Origin: Chloridium humicola
Taxonomy: Eukaryota > Ascomycota > Sordariomycetes > Chaetosphaeriales > Chaetosphaeriaceae
Assembly (NCBI GenBank): GCA_027569505.1
Contig: JAPDFF010000082.1
Location: 1 to 64,000, forward strand
Reading direction: 5' to 3'
DNA: 64,000 nt
A model generated the notes under the pieces. The model had not been told where the DNA came from and made no database searches. It saw nothing but the letters and a program-made list of their open reading frames with translations. The position numbers were made by a program, and so were the translations under genes. Every line of letters begins with the position of its first letter. Position 1 is the stretch's first letter. Positions 1 through 12,300 of this stretch are shown here, piece after piece.

Positions 1-123
<123 letters not shown>

Positions 124-234
124 ACGGCATGGGAAGCGACAGGGCTAGAGACGGGAGATCAAGAACATCTCTTCCCCAACCCAAGACCTCTAGCACCACA
201 ACCTCTCCAAGGCCATCAACTAACTTCTCTCCAG

Positions 235-1255
235 GCTACGCCGCCCGCATCCCTCTCACCGACAACCCCTGGAACAAGCACGCCTTCGAAACCCAGATCG
301 TCGCCATCATCCTCGCCCCAACCCTCATCTGCATCTCCATCTACCTGACGCTCAAGCACATCTGTCTCTCCCTCAACTCCTCGCTCTCCCGAATCCCTGC
401 GCGCAAATACCCCTTCATTTTTGTGCCGCTCGACGTCTCGTGCCTCGTCGTCCAGGCCATTGGTGGGGGGCTGGCTGCGAGTGGAAGTTCGGGGTCGAAG
501 AACCTCAAGATGGTGGCGCATGGGAATCGGGCTATTATTGCGGGGATTGTGTTGCAGGTGGTGGTGTTGTTGTTTTTTGGGGGGTCGGTGGGGGATTATT
601 ATTTGAGGGTTCGGAAGTGGTGAGTACTCTGGTGTTTGGTGTGTTTTCTGGGAGTAGCAATCCTGGAAGGGAAGAAAAGGGATGGGCGGCATTTCTGACG
701 GATGTGGATGCAGGATCAACTCGAACGAGGCGGACCCGGAGGCGGTTGCCCTCTGGAAGGATAAGAAGTTCAGGATGTTTGTGTACGCCGTGGCGGGGGC
801 GTATAGCGGGATCTTGATTCGGTGTGTCTACCGGTGGGTCTTGTTGTCCGAAGGGTCTGGGGAGAAGATGCTGATGTTTGGGTGCAGTATCGCCGAGATG
901 GCTGGCGGTTGGGGCAACCATATCATGCAGGACGAGCCGTCGTTTGTCGTCCTGGAAGGATTGTGAGTCGGTCTAATCAGCAAGGTGCCAGCGCGGGTTA
1001 CTGACAAGGAGATACAGCATGATCCTCATCCCCTGTATCCTCCTCGCCTGCTTCCAACCTGGGTTCCTCTTCCCCCAGATGGCCGCCCGCATGGCCAACC
1101 GGCGCAAGGATGCCGACAAGAGCGACGCTGAGAAGCAGTCACAGCCTGAGGCCACAGAGAGCCTACGGCAGCCAATGAGCGGGGATGAATCTGGGCACAG
1201 CGAGAGGCAGCGGAAGGAAACGTTGGGGGCGGCACCGGCGGCGGCGAAGAGCTGA
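235..1255 (+). CDS. RTA1-like membrane protein (5' end missing)
   Basis: RTA1/RTM1-family proteins are seven-helix fungal membrane proteins linked to lipid translocation and drug tolerance. Exons read 235-619, 714-962 and 1018-1255 (stop TGA), joined by GTGAGT donors at 620 and 963 and CAG acceptors ending at 713 and 1017, with the frame kept across both. Exon 235 is preceded by a good intron end (branch CTAAC near 218-222, CAG at 232-234), so at least one upstream exon, with the start codon and the first two or so helices, lies beyond the poly-C run. The visible part has five hydrophobic helices, the family pattern of a Leu/Ile-rich helix after 'PWNKHAFETQ', the 'QAIGGG' turn in the next helix, and a hydrophilic Lys/Glu/Ser-rich cytoplasmic tail of about 55 residues. 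An ATG at 129 lies inside the presumed intron and I do not use it. Confidence 0.85.
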
Positions 1256-2163
1256 GCCGGTGACATCCATGTGGGAGAAAGGGAAAATGTACTCAATGCT
1301 TGAGGTTTTGGATCTACTTAGCCAGGTCTGTGAGTGTTTGGTGGTTTGTTTGGCCCCCATACGGGCATGTATGCTACAGTACGCTACACCAAATGTTTAT
1401 GGAACCACAAGTCAAGCTTTAGGCCTTCGGCGAGTCCTTTTGGATAGAGATTTTGTGTCTAGAGCTGGGTCAGGGGCTTGGCAGTACCCCTGAACGACGT
1501 TTGGTGCTTCTACAACATCTACTAAAGCGCCTTTTAAGGGCAGGAGCCCCAATATTGATGTTTTGTGTCTTCTAGATAACATAACTCAAGCAAAGAATGG
1601 TGAGGTTAGAGGTGGAAGCGAGGTGTATGTGTGAGCAAAGGAGGGCTGCTTCTTTGGTACCAGGCCTTGATTCACACACATGAGGATCGTTGCCGAACTT
1701 CTGGTGTTATTGATTTACACTAAACATAATAATCCTTCTAAAGCAAGTGACTTTTGTTATTATCAACAAAAGAAGCTCCCCCTTTGCTTTATTGATAAGC
1801 CCCTTCCTGCCTTTGCCTGGTGGGGTCTAGTGTTTGGTCTCAGGGGCCCAGCAGCCTCACCCAACAACACAATGCTTCAAAGTTGGTGGAAGGTGCGGCA
1901 ATTCCTAACCGCATCGTCCTCCGGCATGACGCGTACCGATATGAAAAGCCTTGGTGCCTGCCGCAATGACCATCGTGAACCCCCTCCACCGGCCAGCAGG
2001 TTAAAAACGAAACCGACCTCCCCAACCCGCACCGTTTCCAATCTTCGAAATTTTATTTTCGAAACATTCCAAATCCCCTTCTCCCAAGCAAACCTTGGGA
2101 CGTTTTCTCTGCTGCTCTCCCCAGAACGCTCCGCTCCCCTCCGTCATTGCGTTCGCCGCTGCG
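1256..2163. other. Intergenic region between RTA1-like gene and pseudokinase gene
   Basis: No convincing coding frame. Two long open frames here lack homology-like features and run into the next gene in a different frame. The stretch 1500-1800 is more AT-rich than its surroundings and holds a nested inverted repeat at 1739-1791. It should contain the 3' UTR of the RTA1-like gene and the promoter of the kinase-like gene. Confidence 0.6.
1739..1791. repeat. Nested inverted repeat (possible hairpin)
   Basis: An outer arm TAAAGCAA (1739-1746) pairs with TTGCTTTA (1784-1791), and inside it CTTTTGTT (1751-1758) pairs with AACAAAAG (1765-1772) around a 6-base loop. Both arms match perfectly. It could be a stem-loop in RNA, a regulatory palindrome or a relic of a small element; no target-site duplication is evident. 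Confidence 0.6.
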
Positions 2164-5100
2164 ATGGTCATCCAAGGCGACGACGAGGACAGGATCCGCC
2201 TGCGCCTCGGCACCCCCAAGCTGGCCGAGGTGTGGGTGGCCCCCGTCAAGGCCAAGATCCTCGCGCTCCCGTCGCTGGAGCACTTCCGCTGCCCAGTCGT
2301 AGGGTTTCCCTACGTGCTGTACGCCCGTCTCCTCCCTGCCGAACGGGTGATGCTCGAGGTGGCTGTCCCCGAGGACAGCGCGGCTTCTTCTGCCTCCTCG
2401 GCCTCGGCTGCTGATGGAGATGTTGACGAGGGGCTGGTTGAGCAGGTGGCGGCGCTGCTCTTTCTTCGGTGGTATGTCTTCAATCTCTTCTTTCATCCAT
2501 TGGCTTTGGAGTCTCACAAATGTGCTCGACGTTGCACATCCCCGTCACTCGCCAGACCCGGGAGTTCGGATCGGCCAGTAAGGCGACTAGGTTTGTCGAG
2601 TGGGCAACGACATTGCGGGTCACGTTGCGAGGGTCTGGATCAGATGGTTCCGCTCGATTGTCGATTGTCGGGCGACTGTGTGATGAGGTCGAGTCTTCGC
2701 GAGAAGAAATGTTGATACTCATATCGTTGTTCAAGACAAGCAGGCATGGCTGACAACCTCGTTTTACCAGGTCGTTCGCCCATTTCTTCCTCCGAGAATT
2801 TATCTACGAGTACCACTCGTTCGACGAGGCAGACTTTTGGTACTTCAAGCCGCTGAAAGACCCCAACCAGGGTTACAACTTTGATGACGAGACCCAGAGT
2901 CTTAACGAACACCCTCTCGGGTTTGACGTCGACACCTTTTTGGAGCTGCTTGTCTCCAGGATGAGCACCCGACATGGCGACAACTTTCTGCCCGAGGATC
3001 GCCGCGTCAAGCGGCTGAGAGCCATGCTCGCCGATCCCATCAACAAGAGGTTTCGGGAAACCTTTGACGAGAGCTCCATTATCAAGGAGGATAAAAAGAT
3101 GTTCACGACCGAAGATGATGAAGAGAGTGAGGAGAGCCGCCCGATTCTCGAAGATGATGGGAAGTCATCCACTACTGTTGAGTATGATGGGTACCATCTT
3201 CAGTTTTCGGTTGCCCCCCATCCTGATGATCTGAGGATTTGGTGAGTCGCATAGTCCTTTCTCATTCTAGGTTCCAAGACAGAGTCTAGTTGCTGTGACG
3301 TGTTTCTAAACGCCTGGCAAGTTGCTAACTTAATCCTCTTAGGCGCCTGCTGGCAAAGACGGTCATCAAACACCACAAGCTCATGCTTCGATGGCCTGGT
3401 GTTCACGAGGCCGCAGCCCATGCCGCAAAGAAACTGGGTACCGACAATGCCGGCCCCGAATTCCCTCTCATCGGCACCTGGTTCGACGACTTTCTCACCA
3501 CTCGAGCTTCCGAGCTTCCTCACAAAGGCAAACCTGTGGCCTATTGGCGGCACCTCAAGGCCGGGCTTCGGAACAATGGTGAAGAGGTGTCCGACTCCGA
3601 ATCCGAGATCGATGAAGAGGCCGAGGCTCTCGTGGAAGGGGAGTTGCCGGGCGAGCCTGGCAAGTACGAAAAGCACTGGGCTGACACAATGCGGGCTCTG
3701 GTTGACATTGCCGATGTCTGGGATGTCTGGACGCTGGTTCGGATGTTGCGTTGCAGTTCGGCGTCTCAGGAGGCAGACAAGACTTCTGCAAAGGTGTTTG
3801 ATGTTCTGCGTGCGACTCCTCAGGTACGTATCTGCAAGCACATTGCGCTGTTTATGAAACTAACATCGGGCTCACAGGCTCCTGCGGCTGCTGCACTCGA
3901 ATGCCCTCTCAGCATGCTTGACCCGAAGCACTTTGTGGAAGTTGCTCGCTATGACGCTCTCGAGTACGAGATCCGCCCCATTGTGGACGAAGCCATCGTG
4001 GCAAACCTTCTGGAGAGTGTCACTCTCGAGGATGACGGCAACTGGAACCTGGTGTGCCTGGAGCAGAGAAATTCGGACCATCTCCGGGATCTCGACCGGT
4101 ATCACCAGGTCTTCTACATTTCTGAGGATGTCAACACCCGCTATCTTGAAGAGTGCGTCAAGCTTCCTGGCCAGACGCTCCAGTGCGCATGCTTTGGCAC
4201 TGAACCCGACGACTCGGCTGAGGGTAAAGCCCCGTGTCATGGCCACGGCAAGGGAGATGTGGTGTATGCTCGTAGGAAGCTGTCCGACACACAGCTTGGT
4301 CAGAATTTGCACCGCTTTTGGGCGGACTGGGTGAGTACCAGCGCTGTTTTATTCTGCTTAATCTTGGAGTCCTGAGACTGACGGTTTCATAGAACGATTG
4401 CAAGCTTATCCTCGGCCGCGGCACTGATCAACACGGCAACCTCATTGACGGCGACACCGTTTACATCCTGGAGTCTCTCCCTGGTCACAAATCCCGGGCC
4501 ATCAAAGCCACTCAAGACCCTGTCGCAGTGCACCGCTTCTTCAACCTCAAACTTGACGGCATTGCCCACGCGGGTCGCCCAATTCTGCAGCGTCTCATGG
4601 GAAGCGAGTATCATCCCCGGCTCAATGACTTTGCCAGGTTGATCGACCACCGAGAGTTTGATTTCGAGAAGGCCGAGCTTCTGGGTCACAACGAAAGCCT
4701 CCGGCGCTTTCGTGTCCGCTGGGGTCCAACGTTCCGGGTCCCGTGGAAGAGGGCGAGGCGGTATGATGAGTATGGAAAGCTTTCATACGAGAAAGGCTTT
4801 GCCGTCCTCAGGGTGCTGTACAACGACGTTGAGAACTGTCGGGAGGACTTTGCCCAGGAGGTAAGTGGCTGCTACAAGATCCATAATTCTACCTGGATAC
4901 TCCTTACTGACTGTCTTGTTTCTTCGCACTAGCTGATGGCCTTCCACGACCACTTGGCTGGTGTTCAATCCAAGCACACCATTGGCTTCTACGGATACAC
5001 CAAGATCAAAGATTTCACTTTTGTTGTTGACGGCAGCAACAAGAAAGCCTTCATCGCTAACACGAAAGCTCGCTTCCCACCCGCGGAGCAGCGGCGTCAC

Positions 5101-6227
5101 CGACTGTGGGCGTTTGTGTTTGAAGACGTCGGGGGTCCCCTCATCAACGAGATTTCTCGTCGGGTCTACGGGATGGGTGAGCGGGATACATGGAAAGTCA
5201 TTATCAGGTTCCTCTTCGAGATCGGCACTGCCATCCGGGGCATGCACGCAACAGTTGGGCCTCACCGGTAAGTCCTTCTCGATCCCCTCCCTCTCTCTCA
5301 ATCAAACCCATCCAAGTAACATCAACTAACAAACACATCCCCCCCAGCTGCATCCACCCCCACAACATCCTCTTCCGCCGCCCCCGCGAGCACCCACCCC
5401 CCGTCCCCAACCGCGACAACATCCGGATCACTATCAGATGCAAAGAAATCCACTCGTACGAAGCCGTGCTCTCGCAACCCGGCACCACCCCAACCCAGAA
5501 CTACGGCCTGGCCCCGGAGATCAAATTCCACGGTGCCGCGCACTCCCCCGAGAGCGACGTGTACGCCTTTGCCTGCTACGCCCTCGACCTCATCTGCTGC
5601 GCCTACTCCGGCCTGGGCGTGACGCGCGTCGACAGGCTGCGGGTATTTTATGTTGAGATTCTGTTGTTTCTGGAGGGGATGTTGAGTAGGCATCCTACTG
5701 CTGCTGCTGCGGGCCAGTGGGATGGGAAGGGGAAGGGGAAGGGGAGGGAGGAGGTTCCGCCTCCGGTGGGGGTTGGGGATGGGGTGGCTGGCCCAGCAAA
5801 TCCGTACTTTTCCAGCCGGGTGATGGCCATGGACAAGTTTCTGCGCTTTGCGGAGGGGATCGTTACGGATAGCTTGGCGCTTCATGGGGAGTATCCCGTG
5901 CCGGAGGGGGAGTCCTGCTATGACTTTAGGAATGTGTTTCCGAAGGTGGCGTTTGGGTTGAACAACAGCAAGTACAAGGAGAGGGCTGAGCCGGCGCTGT
6001 ACAGCGTGGCAGCTATTCATCAGTGGCGGGCTGAGGGCTGGTTTACGCCGGCGAAGGTTATGCTTTATTGGATCTGGAAGCCGAAGGGCTGGAATTGGGA
6101 TGAGGAGGCCAAGAGGAAGGGGAGTGATGATGAGGATAAGGATGTTTTCGAAAAGGAGGAAAGTATGTGGGAGGAGGAGGAGGATACGAGGTCGGTTGTC
6201 TCGGCTCAGAGTGATCATGACGATTGA
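2164..6227 (+). CDS. Large protein with degenerate protein kinase-like domain
   Basis: Seven exons join in frame: 2164-2471, 2771-3241, 3343-3823, 3878-4330, 4393-4860, 4933-5267 and 5348-6227 (TGA), giving 1,131 residues. All donors are GTATGT/GTGAGT/GTACGT/GTAAGT and all acceptors are AG. The ATG at 2164 is the first in the frame; the upstream extension begins with a non-ATG codon. Residues 1-700 are not recognised and contain acidic stretches. The last 400 read as a kinase fold: a beta3-like strand ending AVLR where VAIK is expected, a Glu in a helix-C-like position (AQELMAF), a hinge-like FVFEDVGGPL, a helix E ending HRCIHPHNIL in place of HRDxKxxN, no DFG, then an APE-like LAPEIK and the conserved Asp of ESDVYAFACYALDL. 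Loss of the catalytic Lys, both Asp residues and DFG suggests a pseudokinase. The intron at 5268-5347 splits the HRC motif. The tail is acidic. Substrate, partner and location are unknown. Confidence 0.82.
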
Positions 6228-6861
6228 GTCGTTGGAAGAGGAGGTAAATGGCCAGCTTTTCGGTTGCTTTGAAACAGGGGTTTTGCGAGCAAGGTAAAGA
6301 GTTGAAGAGTTTGGCCGGCTTTAGCAATCAATGTTGGGTGATGTAAGATACCTTTGTGCTTGCTTTGAGAGGCGGGGACATTTCTTGCCAGGAGGGTATT
6401 GCCTTATGTTTATTGCAGCAATTATGTTCATGTATGGTTTGGTGTAAGCTTGTATTTCATTGTTATCAAGAATTTCCAAGCTTGTGAGGGATCTCTGGTT
6501 GGTTATCTGGTGATGCCCCTTTGCATGGTATGCCTTTGCAGGTCCGCACCCAGGTCTGAACGAAGCTCGTCGCCGAGGACGACCAACCCTCACAGCCTGT
6601 CAGGCAGTACGCCCCTTTGTCGCATAGTCGCGACTAATAAAGTGTCACAGATCACAAAATGCACCCCGACTGTCCAAAAAAAACAACGAAAACCCGTAAA
6701 TCATCACCAGACCCGAACCGCCTTGTTGCGCAGTCGCCCCCAAAGGACAGTAAAAAAAGACGCCGCAACCATCTCCATCAATCACACCCTACCACATCCA
6801 GTTGAGTCAACCCCTTCAACAGCATCCCCGTCGTATTTTTCTAAACCCAACCCCTCTAGAA
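6228..6861. other. Intergenic region
   Basis: No gene seen. It holds the 3' flank of the kinase-like gene and the promoter and leader of the acidic protein gene. The segment just before 6862 is rich in CCC/ACC, typical of fungal leaders. Confidence 0.6.
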
Positions 6862-7878
6862 ATGTGCTTCACCTCCCTCTTCACCCGCGGCAGCGGCTCC
6901 TCCCCGGCCAAGAAACCCGCCTCCCCCCCCACCACCCCCCCTCCCTTCATCCCCATCACCATGTCCAACGACAGACGCCCCTACCCCCCTGAAGCCATCC
7001 CCAACGCGCGCCCCATGACCAACAAGGCTCCCTCTCACCACTTCACCTCCAAGCCGCGCTCGTCCTGCCCCGTCCCAATGCACCCGCGCGGCCAGCCCCG
7101 CAACCGCCGCGGCGGTGCCCGCGGTAGACAAGCTCGGCCTGTGTTTACTCGGCTGGGTCCGGTCAAGGAGGAGGAGTCTGACGGTGGCGAGATGCAGTGT
7201 CAGGAAAACAGGGAGCAAGAGTCGGGCGGCAATGGCAATGCTGCGCACAATGAGAACATGACTTCGGCACAGCAGCAGCAGCAGACGACCAACCCTCCCT
7301 GTCGCGTACGCAAGACAATCGGTAACCCCTCCGAGCGCTACTTCCAGGCCGAGGGCATTGACGCAAACGACTTTGCATATGGTGCGGCCGAGGCAGATGA
7401 GATGTCCCGGCGCGAGGATGCCGAGGCGATGCAGGCTGAGTTGGAGAAGCATAGGGAGAAGGTGAAGAGTTTTGTTGTTCTGGCTGGGTTGGATGGGGAG
7501 GGTGCGGGCGAGTATATCTTTGGGGAGGAGGATGAGGAGGACGAGGAGGAGTTGGATGAGGAGATGTTTCTGCCTGTGGTGAAAGAGGACTCAGAGCTTA
7601 CGAATGTTTCGACCATGCCGGTGGGCGAAAGTGAGGGTGAGGCTGAGGGCGAGGCTGGGGTTGAGGTTGGGAAGGAGGTGGGCAGCGTTGTGGAGGTTGA
7701 GGTCAAGGGGGCTGGTGTGGAGGAGCAGGAGAAGCAGGAGGTGATGGAGAAGACAGAGGAGGTTGAGAAGGATGAGGCTGCGGAGACGGAGGAGGACCGG
7801 GAGATGAAGGAGGAGGCGGATGTTGAGGGGGCCGAGGAGGTGACCGCCGCGGGTGTTAGCGCCGAGAGGAAGGCTTGA
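6862..7878 (+). CDS. Acidic low-complexity protein, unknown function
   Basis: A single exon of 338 residues (TGA stop) starts at the first ATG of the frame; the open frame runs 60 bases further up but only from a TTG. Three parts are visible: a Pro-rich N-terminus starting MCFTSLF; an Arg/Gly-rich patch near residues 70-95 (RNRRGGARGRQ) that could bind RNA; and a long acidic C-terminal half dominated by Glu, Val, Gly and Lys from residue 220 on. A more ordered block near residues 150-210 (with SERYFQAEGIDANDFAYG) may be the conserved core. A Gln run (QQQQQ) lies near residue 135. I do not recognise the family. A second ATG at 6961 would remove 33 residues. Confidence 0.7.
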   Translation: MCFTSLFTRGSGSSPAKKPASPPTTPPPFIPITMSNDRRPYPPEAIPNARPMTNKAPSHHFTSKPRSSCPVPMHPRGQPRNRRGGARGRQARPVFTRLGPVKEEESDGGEMQCQENREQESGGNGNAAHNENMTSAQQQQQTTNPPCRVRKTIGNPSERYFQAEGIDANDFAYGAAEADEMSRREDAEAMQAELEKHREKVKSFVVLAGLDGEGAGEYIFGEEDEEDEEELDEEMFLPVVKEDSELTNVSTMPVGESEGEAEGEAGVEVGKEVGSVVEVEVKGAGVEEQEKQEVMEKTEEVEKDEAAETEEDREMKEEADVEGAEEVTAAGVSAERKA

Positions 7879-9333
7879 ACAAGCGGGAAGAAGCCCGACG
7901 AGAGGGCGATGTTAAAAATGTACTGTAAAATTAGGTAACTGTAAGGTAACCCAAAGCTTCTTGAGATCCATCCAAGAATCGAATAAAAATATTCTGATAA
8001 ATTCCTGGACATACCTTCGCACGAAGACATTGTAGATTAGGCCACATCTGACTCTGCGTCTCGTCATTTTTCTCCGTCAACAGCGAAGGAAAGGATGGAC
8101 AGGATGAGATCAGGAAATGACGTGAAACCGAAAGAGGTGATGGCTTTTCAGTACACAACAACCAGTATCTGCCCTGGGCATCAATCCAGTCAATTGAGCA
8201 CCGGAGCAAGTGAGACAATGGCACATGTAGGACAGCGACCGCCCGAGTCAAGGCTGCCCCTGAATGAGACAAGGGGCGCCCAGGCTCTGGTGTTTTGTTT
8301 CTCCCATTTTGGGCGTAGCGCGGGAAACGCCAGCGAGGACAGGGGTTCATGTGGTGGCGCGGGGTTTTGCTCCGTGATTGGCTGGCCTTGTTTACTCGGC
8401 CGAGCAGCTTGGCGCGCCAAGACAGGTCCAAGACATCCAATCCGGGCCCTTGCTGGATGGCGCCATGCACGCGTGAGGCTGGGACTGGGCTGCTGAGACA
8501 CTGAGGTGCTGGAGTTCACCGCTGACCGCTGCTGACCTTGGCCGCTGATGCCCGACCCTTGCTCTCTGCGCCCTGAAGCTCCAAGCCCTCAAGCTCCAAC
8601 CTGCAAGTTCCCACTTCCGGATCTGAACCTGAATCAGGAATCAGGAATCAGGTTGTTGTTCGGCACTCCCAACCCCACGATCCCAGGTCCCAGTGCCCGT
8701 CCCAGGTCCCAGGTTCCAGGTCCAAGGTCCCGCGATCGACGACGATCTCAACCTCAAGTCCACCACCCCTCCTCCCCTCCTCCAACCACCCGCCTTCCAG
8801 GTTCTCTGCTTGTACAATCCCTTTGTCTCGTCTCTGCCTGTGTTTCCCAAGGACATACTACGCCGTCCCTTCTGGGTGAAGACCGACGCAACAAATATTC
8901 CGCGCTGCGCTGCCACCCTTCCTCGCGCAAGGTCCCGCTCCTGGTTGTTTATCACTTGCGCAAACAGGAAAGAAAGAGAGCTGCTGTGCGCCTCGACCTG
9001 CCACCACCAACAGCGACACCTCGTTGGCTCGCGCCGTCTCTTGTCGCACGCCAGCCCCGGCCCTGCAGTGTTCCGTGCGATCGCGCAACAGCTGCGACGC
9101 CGAGCTATTTACATAGATTGGATCTTCGCCCAGCCAGCCTCGACGAGATCGATCGCTGATCCGAACCACTCGCCGTTCATCTTTCACCCCCCTCGACCTC
9201 GCCCTCTCTACCCCGCCACATCTCTCGCGACAGCCCACCGCGCCCAACGACTACCCCAGCGGCCCGCCACCACCGCGACTTCCTCCCATCGTCTACCACG
9301 CGATCGCAATGAGCACGGCCAATTAAAGCGACC
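7879..9333. other. Long upstream region / leader of BUD3
   Basis: About 1.45 kb without a supported gene. Several open frames occur on both strands but none shows family features, and they overlap one another as expected in GC-rich DNA. The last 700 bases are very pyrimidine-rich and probably form the promoter and a long BUD3 5' UTR. A short imperfect repeat sits at 8681-8731. Confidence 0.6.
8681..8731. repeat. Imperfect tandem repeat, unit about CCCAGGT
   Basis: The motif CCCAGGT or a close variant (CCAGGTT, CCAAGGT) recurs six or seven times in about 50 bases within the BUD3 upstream region. It looks like a small degenerate minisatellite. Confidence 0.65.
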
Positions 9334-12300
9334 ATGGTTCGTGTCACCGAGGAGCTGGCGCTCTCGCCAGATCACGTCACCCTCTACTACGCCAGCGACC
9401 CTCTGCTCGGCAACCTGCCCGTCCTCATCTTCCACGGGCCCTCGACCACCGCCAACTACACCCTCAACACCTCGCGCATCCAGATCCACATCTACAGCCC
9501 GGCCGGCTACGAGTCTTTCCCGCGCATCACCGTCTCGCCGAACTCGCCCTTCTACAGCGTCGTCGCACACCTACCGCGCGAATTCCAGGGCGACGAGGTC
9601 TGCCGCGGCCTCGCCTTTGGCCTGTACAAATACTTCACCGAGCTGCCCGACGCCGTCAAGAACCACCTCAAGAACCAGTATCCCGTTTCCCGCGCTCGCC
9701 GCCCAACATCGGCCCCCACCCTCTTCAGCGAGCAGCATGCCGCCGACCTCGCCCAGGCCGCCGTACAGGCAGAGAACACAACCGAGGTGATAGGGATTCT
9801 GGAATATGCCCTGCGGACACAGCACCTGAGCAATGTCGACGTCGACCTCGTCTTGCCGCCCGGTGCGATTGTACCTTTGGACAGCCTGGAATTTGAGGAC
9901 GGAATCGACGACGACGAGGATATTTTGGACCCTACTTTGCGGCAATATGCCGGCTACAGCCCCCTAGTGAAGCTGTTTGGAGAGCCAGTATTTCTTCCAA
10001 CCTCAAAATTGCGCCGCGCCCCGTCACGGCCGACCTCGCTGAACCGCAGCAAGTCCTTTTCGAAGAATCAAAAGGTTGAGCTTCGCATGAAGATGGGCGA
10101 GCTGGTCGACACCGAGGAGCGCTACGTGCTCAAGCTCAACGAGCTGGTCAACAACATCGCCAATGACTTCCGCCAAAAATCAAAAGAGCGGCCAACAGGG
10201 AGCACGAGCCCATGCGAAGAGGACCTGGAAAAGCTGTTTCCCAAATCGGCCGACAGCATTCTCGAGGTGAACTCGGCATTCATGCAAGAGCTGCGCCGGG
10301 TTATGGACGAGACCGAGGAGGAAGCGGTAAAGGACATGGAGCATCCGTTCCCTGCAGTACGACTGCACGGCTCAGGCAAGGCCAAGGACACAACAGGCGC
10401 CCTCGCAGTAGCCAAAATCTTCCTCGAGTGGTTTCCCAAATTTACCGACTGCTACCAGGACTACATCCGCGCAAGCCAAAACTTCCCCCAGCTCCTCAAC
10501 GTCTTCCTTGACAAGCAGTCCAGCTTCCGCCAGCGCGTCGTCCAGACCGGAGAGCAGACCATCCGCTCGCTGCTCATCGAGCCGGTACAGCGGCTGCCTC
10601 GCTACAGCCTGCTCATAGACCAGATCGTCGCGTGCCTCCCCATGACACATCCTGCGCTTCAGTCGCTCCTGCGCGCGAGAGACATCATCACCAACATCTG
10701 CTCAATGGACGATCCGCTCCCGGATAGGCCCCACGTCTCGAACCGGCTGCGCGCCATGGTTGAGAAATGGCCGCATGATCTTGAGCCCCAGGGGCGGTTG
10801 ATCTTGGCAGTCGACTTCCTCGAGCTTGCCCCTCCTTATGTCGCAGTCTCGCAGAATACTCAGTCGCACGACTGGCCGGGGCTCATGCTCCTGTTTTCGG
10901 ACTGCATCGTGGTGCTGGAGAAGAAGCCGAACTCTGGAATTACAGGCCGGGACTTCTTGCGCGAGGTCGACAAGCCCTCCGCTGCTGGTCTGTTGGCGTC
11001 TATGGCCAATGTCGCAGGCGGGCCGGGGAGCTACGAGTTTGCCTTCACGGGCTGGCACCATCTGGCCGACGTCCGCTTCACAGAATCGTCGGACGGCCGG
11101 ATAGTGTGGATGACATCAGCACAGGAGATCAAGGCCGCGAACCCTGGTGATATGCTCTCCAACAAGGCCAACACGTCAAGATGCTTCCTCCTTCAGGACA
11201 ACTACGAGGGACGGGCCAGCAAGTGGTGCGAGGATGTTGTCAAGGCACGCATTGAGGGCCGATTTTCGGAGAAGGAGAGGGAAGAGCCAGCATGGACGCT
11301 CCGGACAGTCAGGATGCAGGATAACAACTTCGGCATGCACGCTGCCGTTTTTCAGGAGGGCGCCCAGCAGCTCATCGAGGGGCGGAGAGAGCCAGCACCC
11401 ATCCGCATTGTTTTGGACAACGACAAAGGCACCAAGGGAGCGCCGGTCGGCCACTACGGCGTCGAGATTGTTGTCGAGGTCAGGACTGGCGATATGCGGA
11501 GGATATCGATGAACACACTCGGCCTGAACGGGAAGAAATTTACGGATGACGTGGCACTCGAAGACTTCCTCCCCACCGTCTCGCGCCGCGTCGTGCAACT
11601 GCTCAGCACCCAGTTCAGCATGGCCAACCTAAGGCTGGTCCCTGCCCTTGTCTCGTACTACTCCAAGATTCTGCAGGCGATACACCTCGCAGACAAGGTC
11701 GAAGAGAAGAGCAACCGGTCGTTCCTTTCATCCTCTCCGGTAAAGATGCTCTCGAATTTCCTGGGCGCCACTGCATCCTCGAGCAGCACTTCGGTAGACA
11801 ACGTGGGCATGAACGGGTCAAGGCACAAGCGGACCCGCTCCAACAGCACGAGGGACGTGACCGTCATATCCGGGTCACTCAAAGACAGGGAAATGCCTCG
11901 CCTGGCCGTCGAAGAGGAGGCGCCCGAGAACCCGCTAGTCCGCCTCGAGCAGACCTTCACCGGCTACGTCGCCAATATGCAAGCGCGCAAGGGCTACTTC
12001 ATCGGCCGCACGCTGCTCAACAGGTCCATGGCCGACGAGCTGGCCGTCAACGACCTCTACAACCGCCTCATCGAGTTCCCCTTCGACCTGGATGCTGCGC
12101 AGGAACTGGGCACTGAGGTCATCTTCGCCGCGTTCGAGAAGTTCATCCGCATTGCCTGGCGTGAGCAGATAGGGCCCGTCATGTCCATGCAATCGTTGCA
12201 AGCCCTCCAGGTGCGGACTTCCAAGAAGGTCGTGGGCGACTTTGCAGATTTTGTCCGCTTCCTGTTTGGGGATATGGCGCCTCAGAACCGAAGGGCTTTT

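Noticed and set aside
129..234. ATG at 129 as start of the RTA1-like gene
   Set aside because: Bases 124-234 end with branch and acceptor signals of an intron, and RTA1 proteins have further helices before this point.
1680..2414. 244-codon plus-strand frame overlapping the pseudokinase start
   Set aside because: It runs through exon 1 of the kinase-like gene in another frame and lacks any domain.
8693..9790. 365-codon plus-strand frame before and into BUD3
   Set aside because: It overlaps BUD3 in a different frame and is Pro/Ser/Arg-rich from pyrimidine-rich leader; not coding-like.
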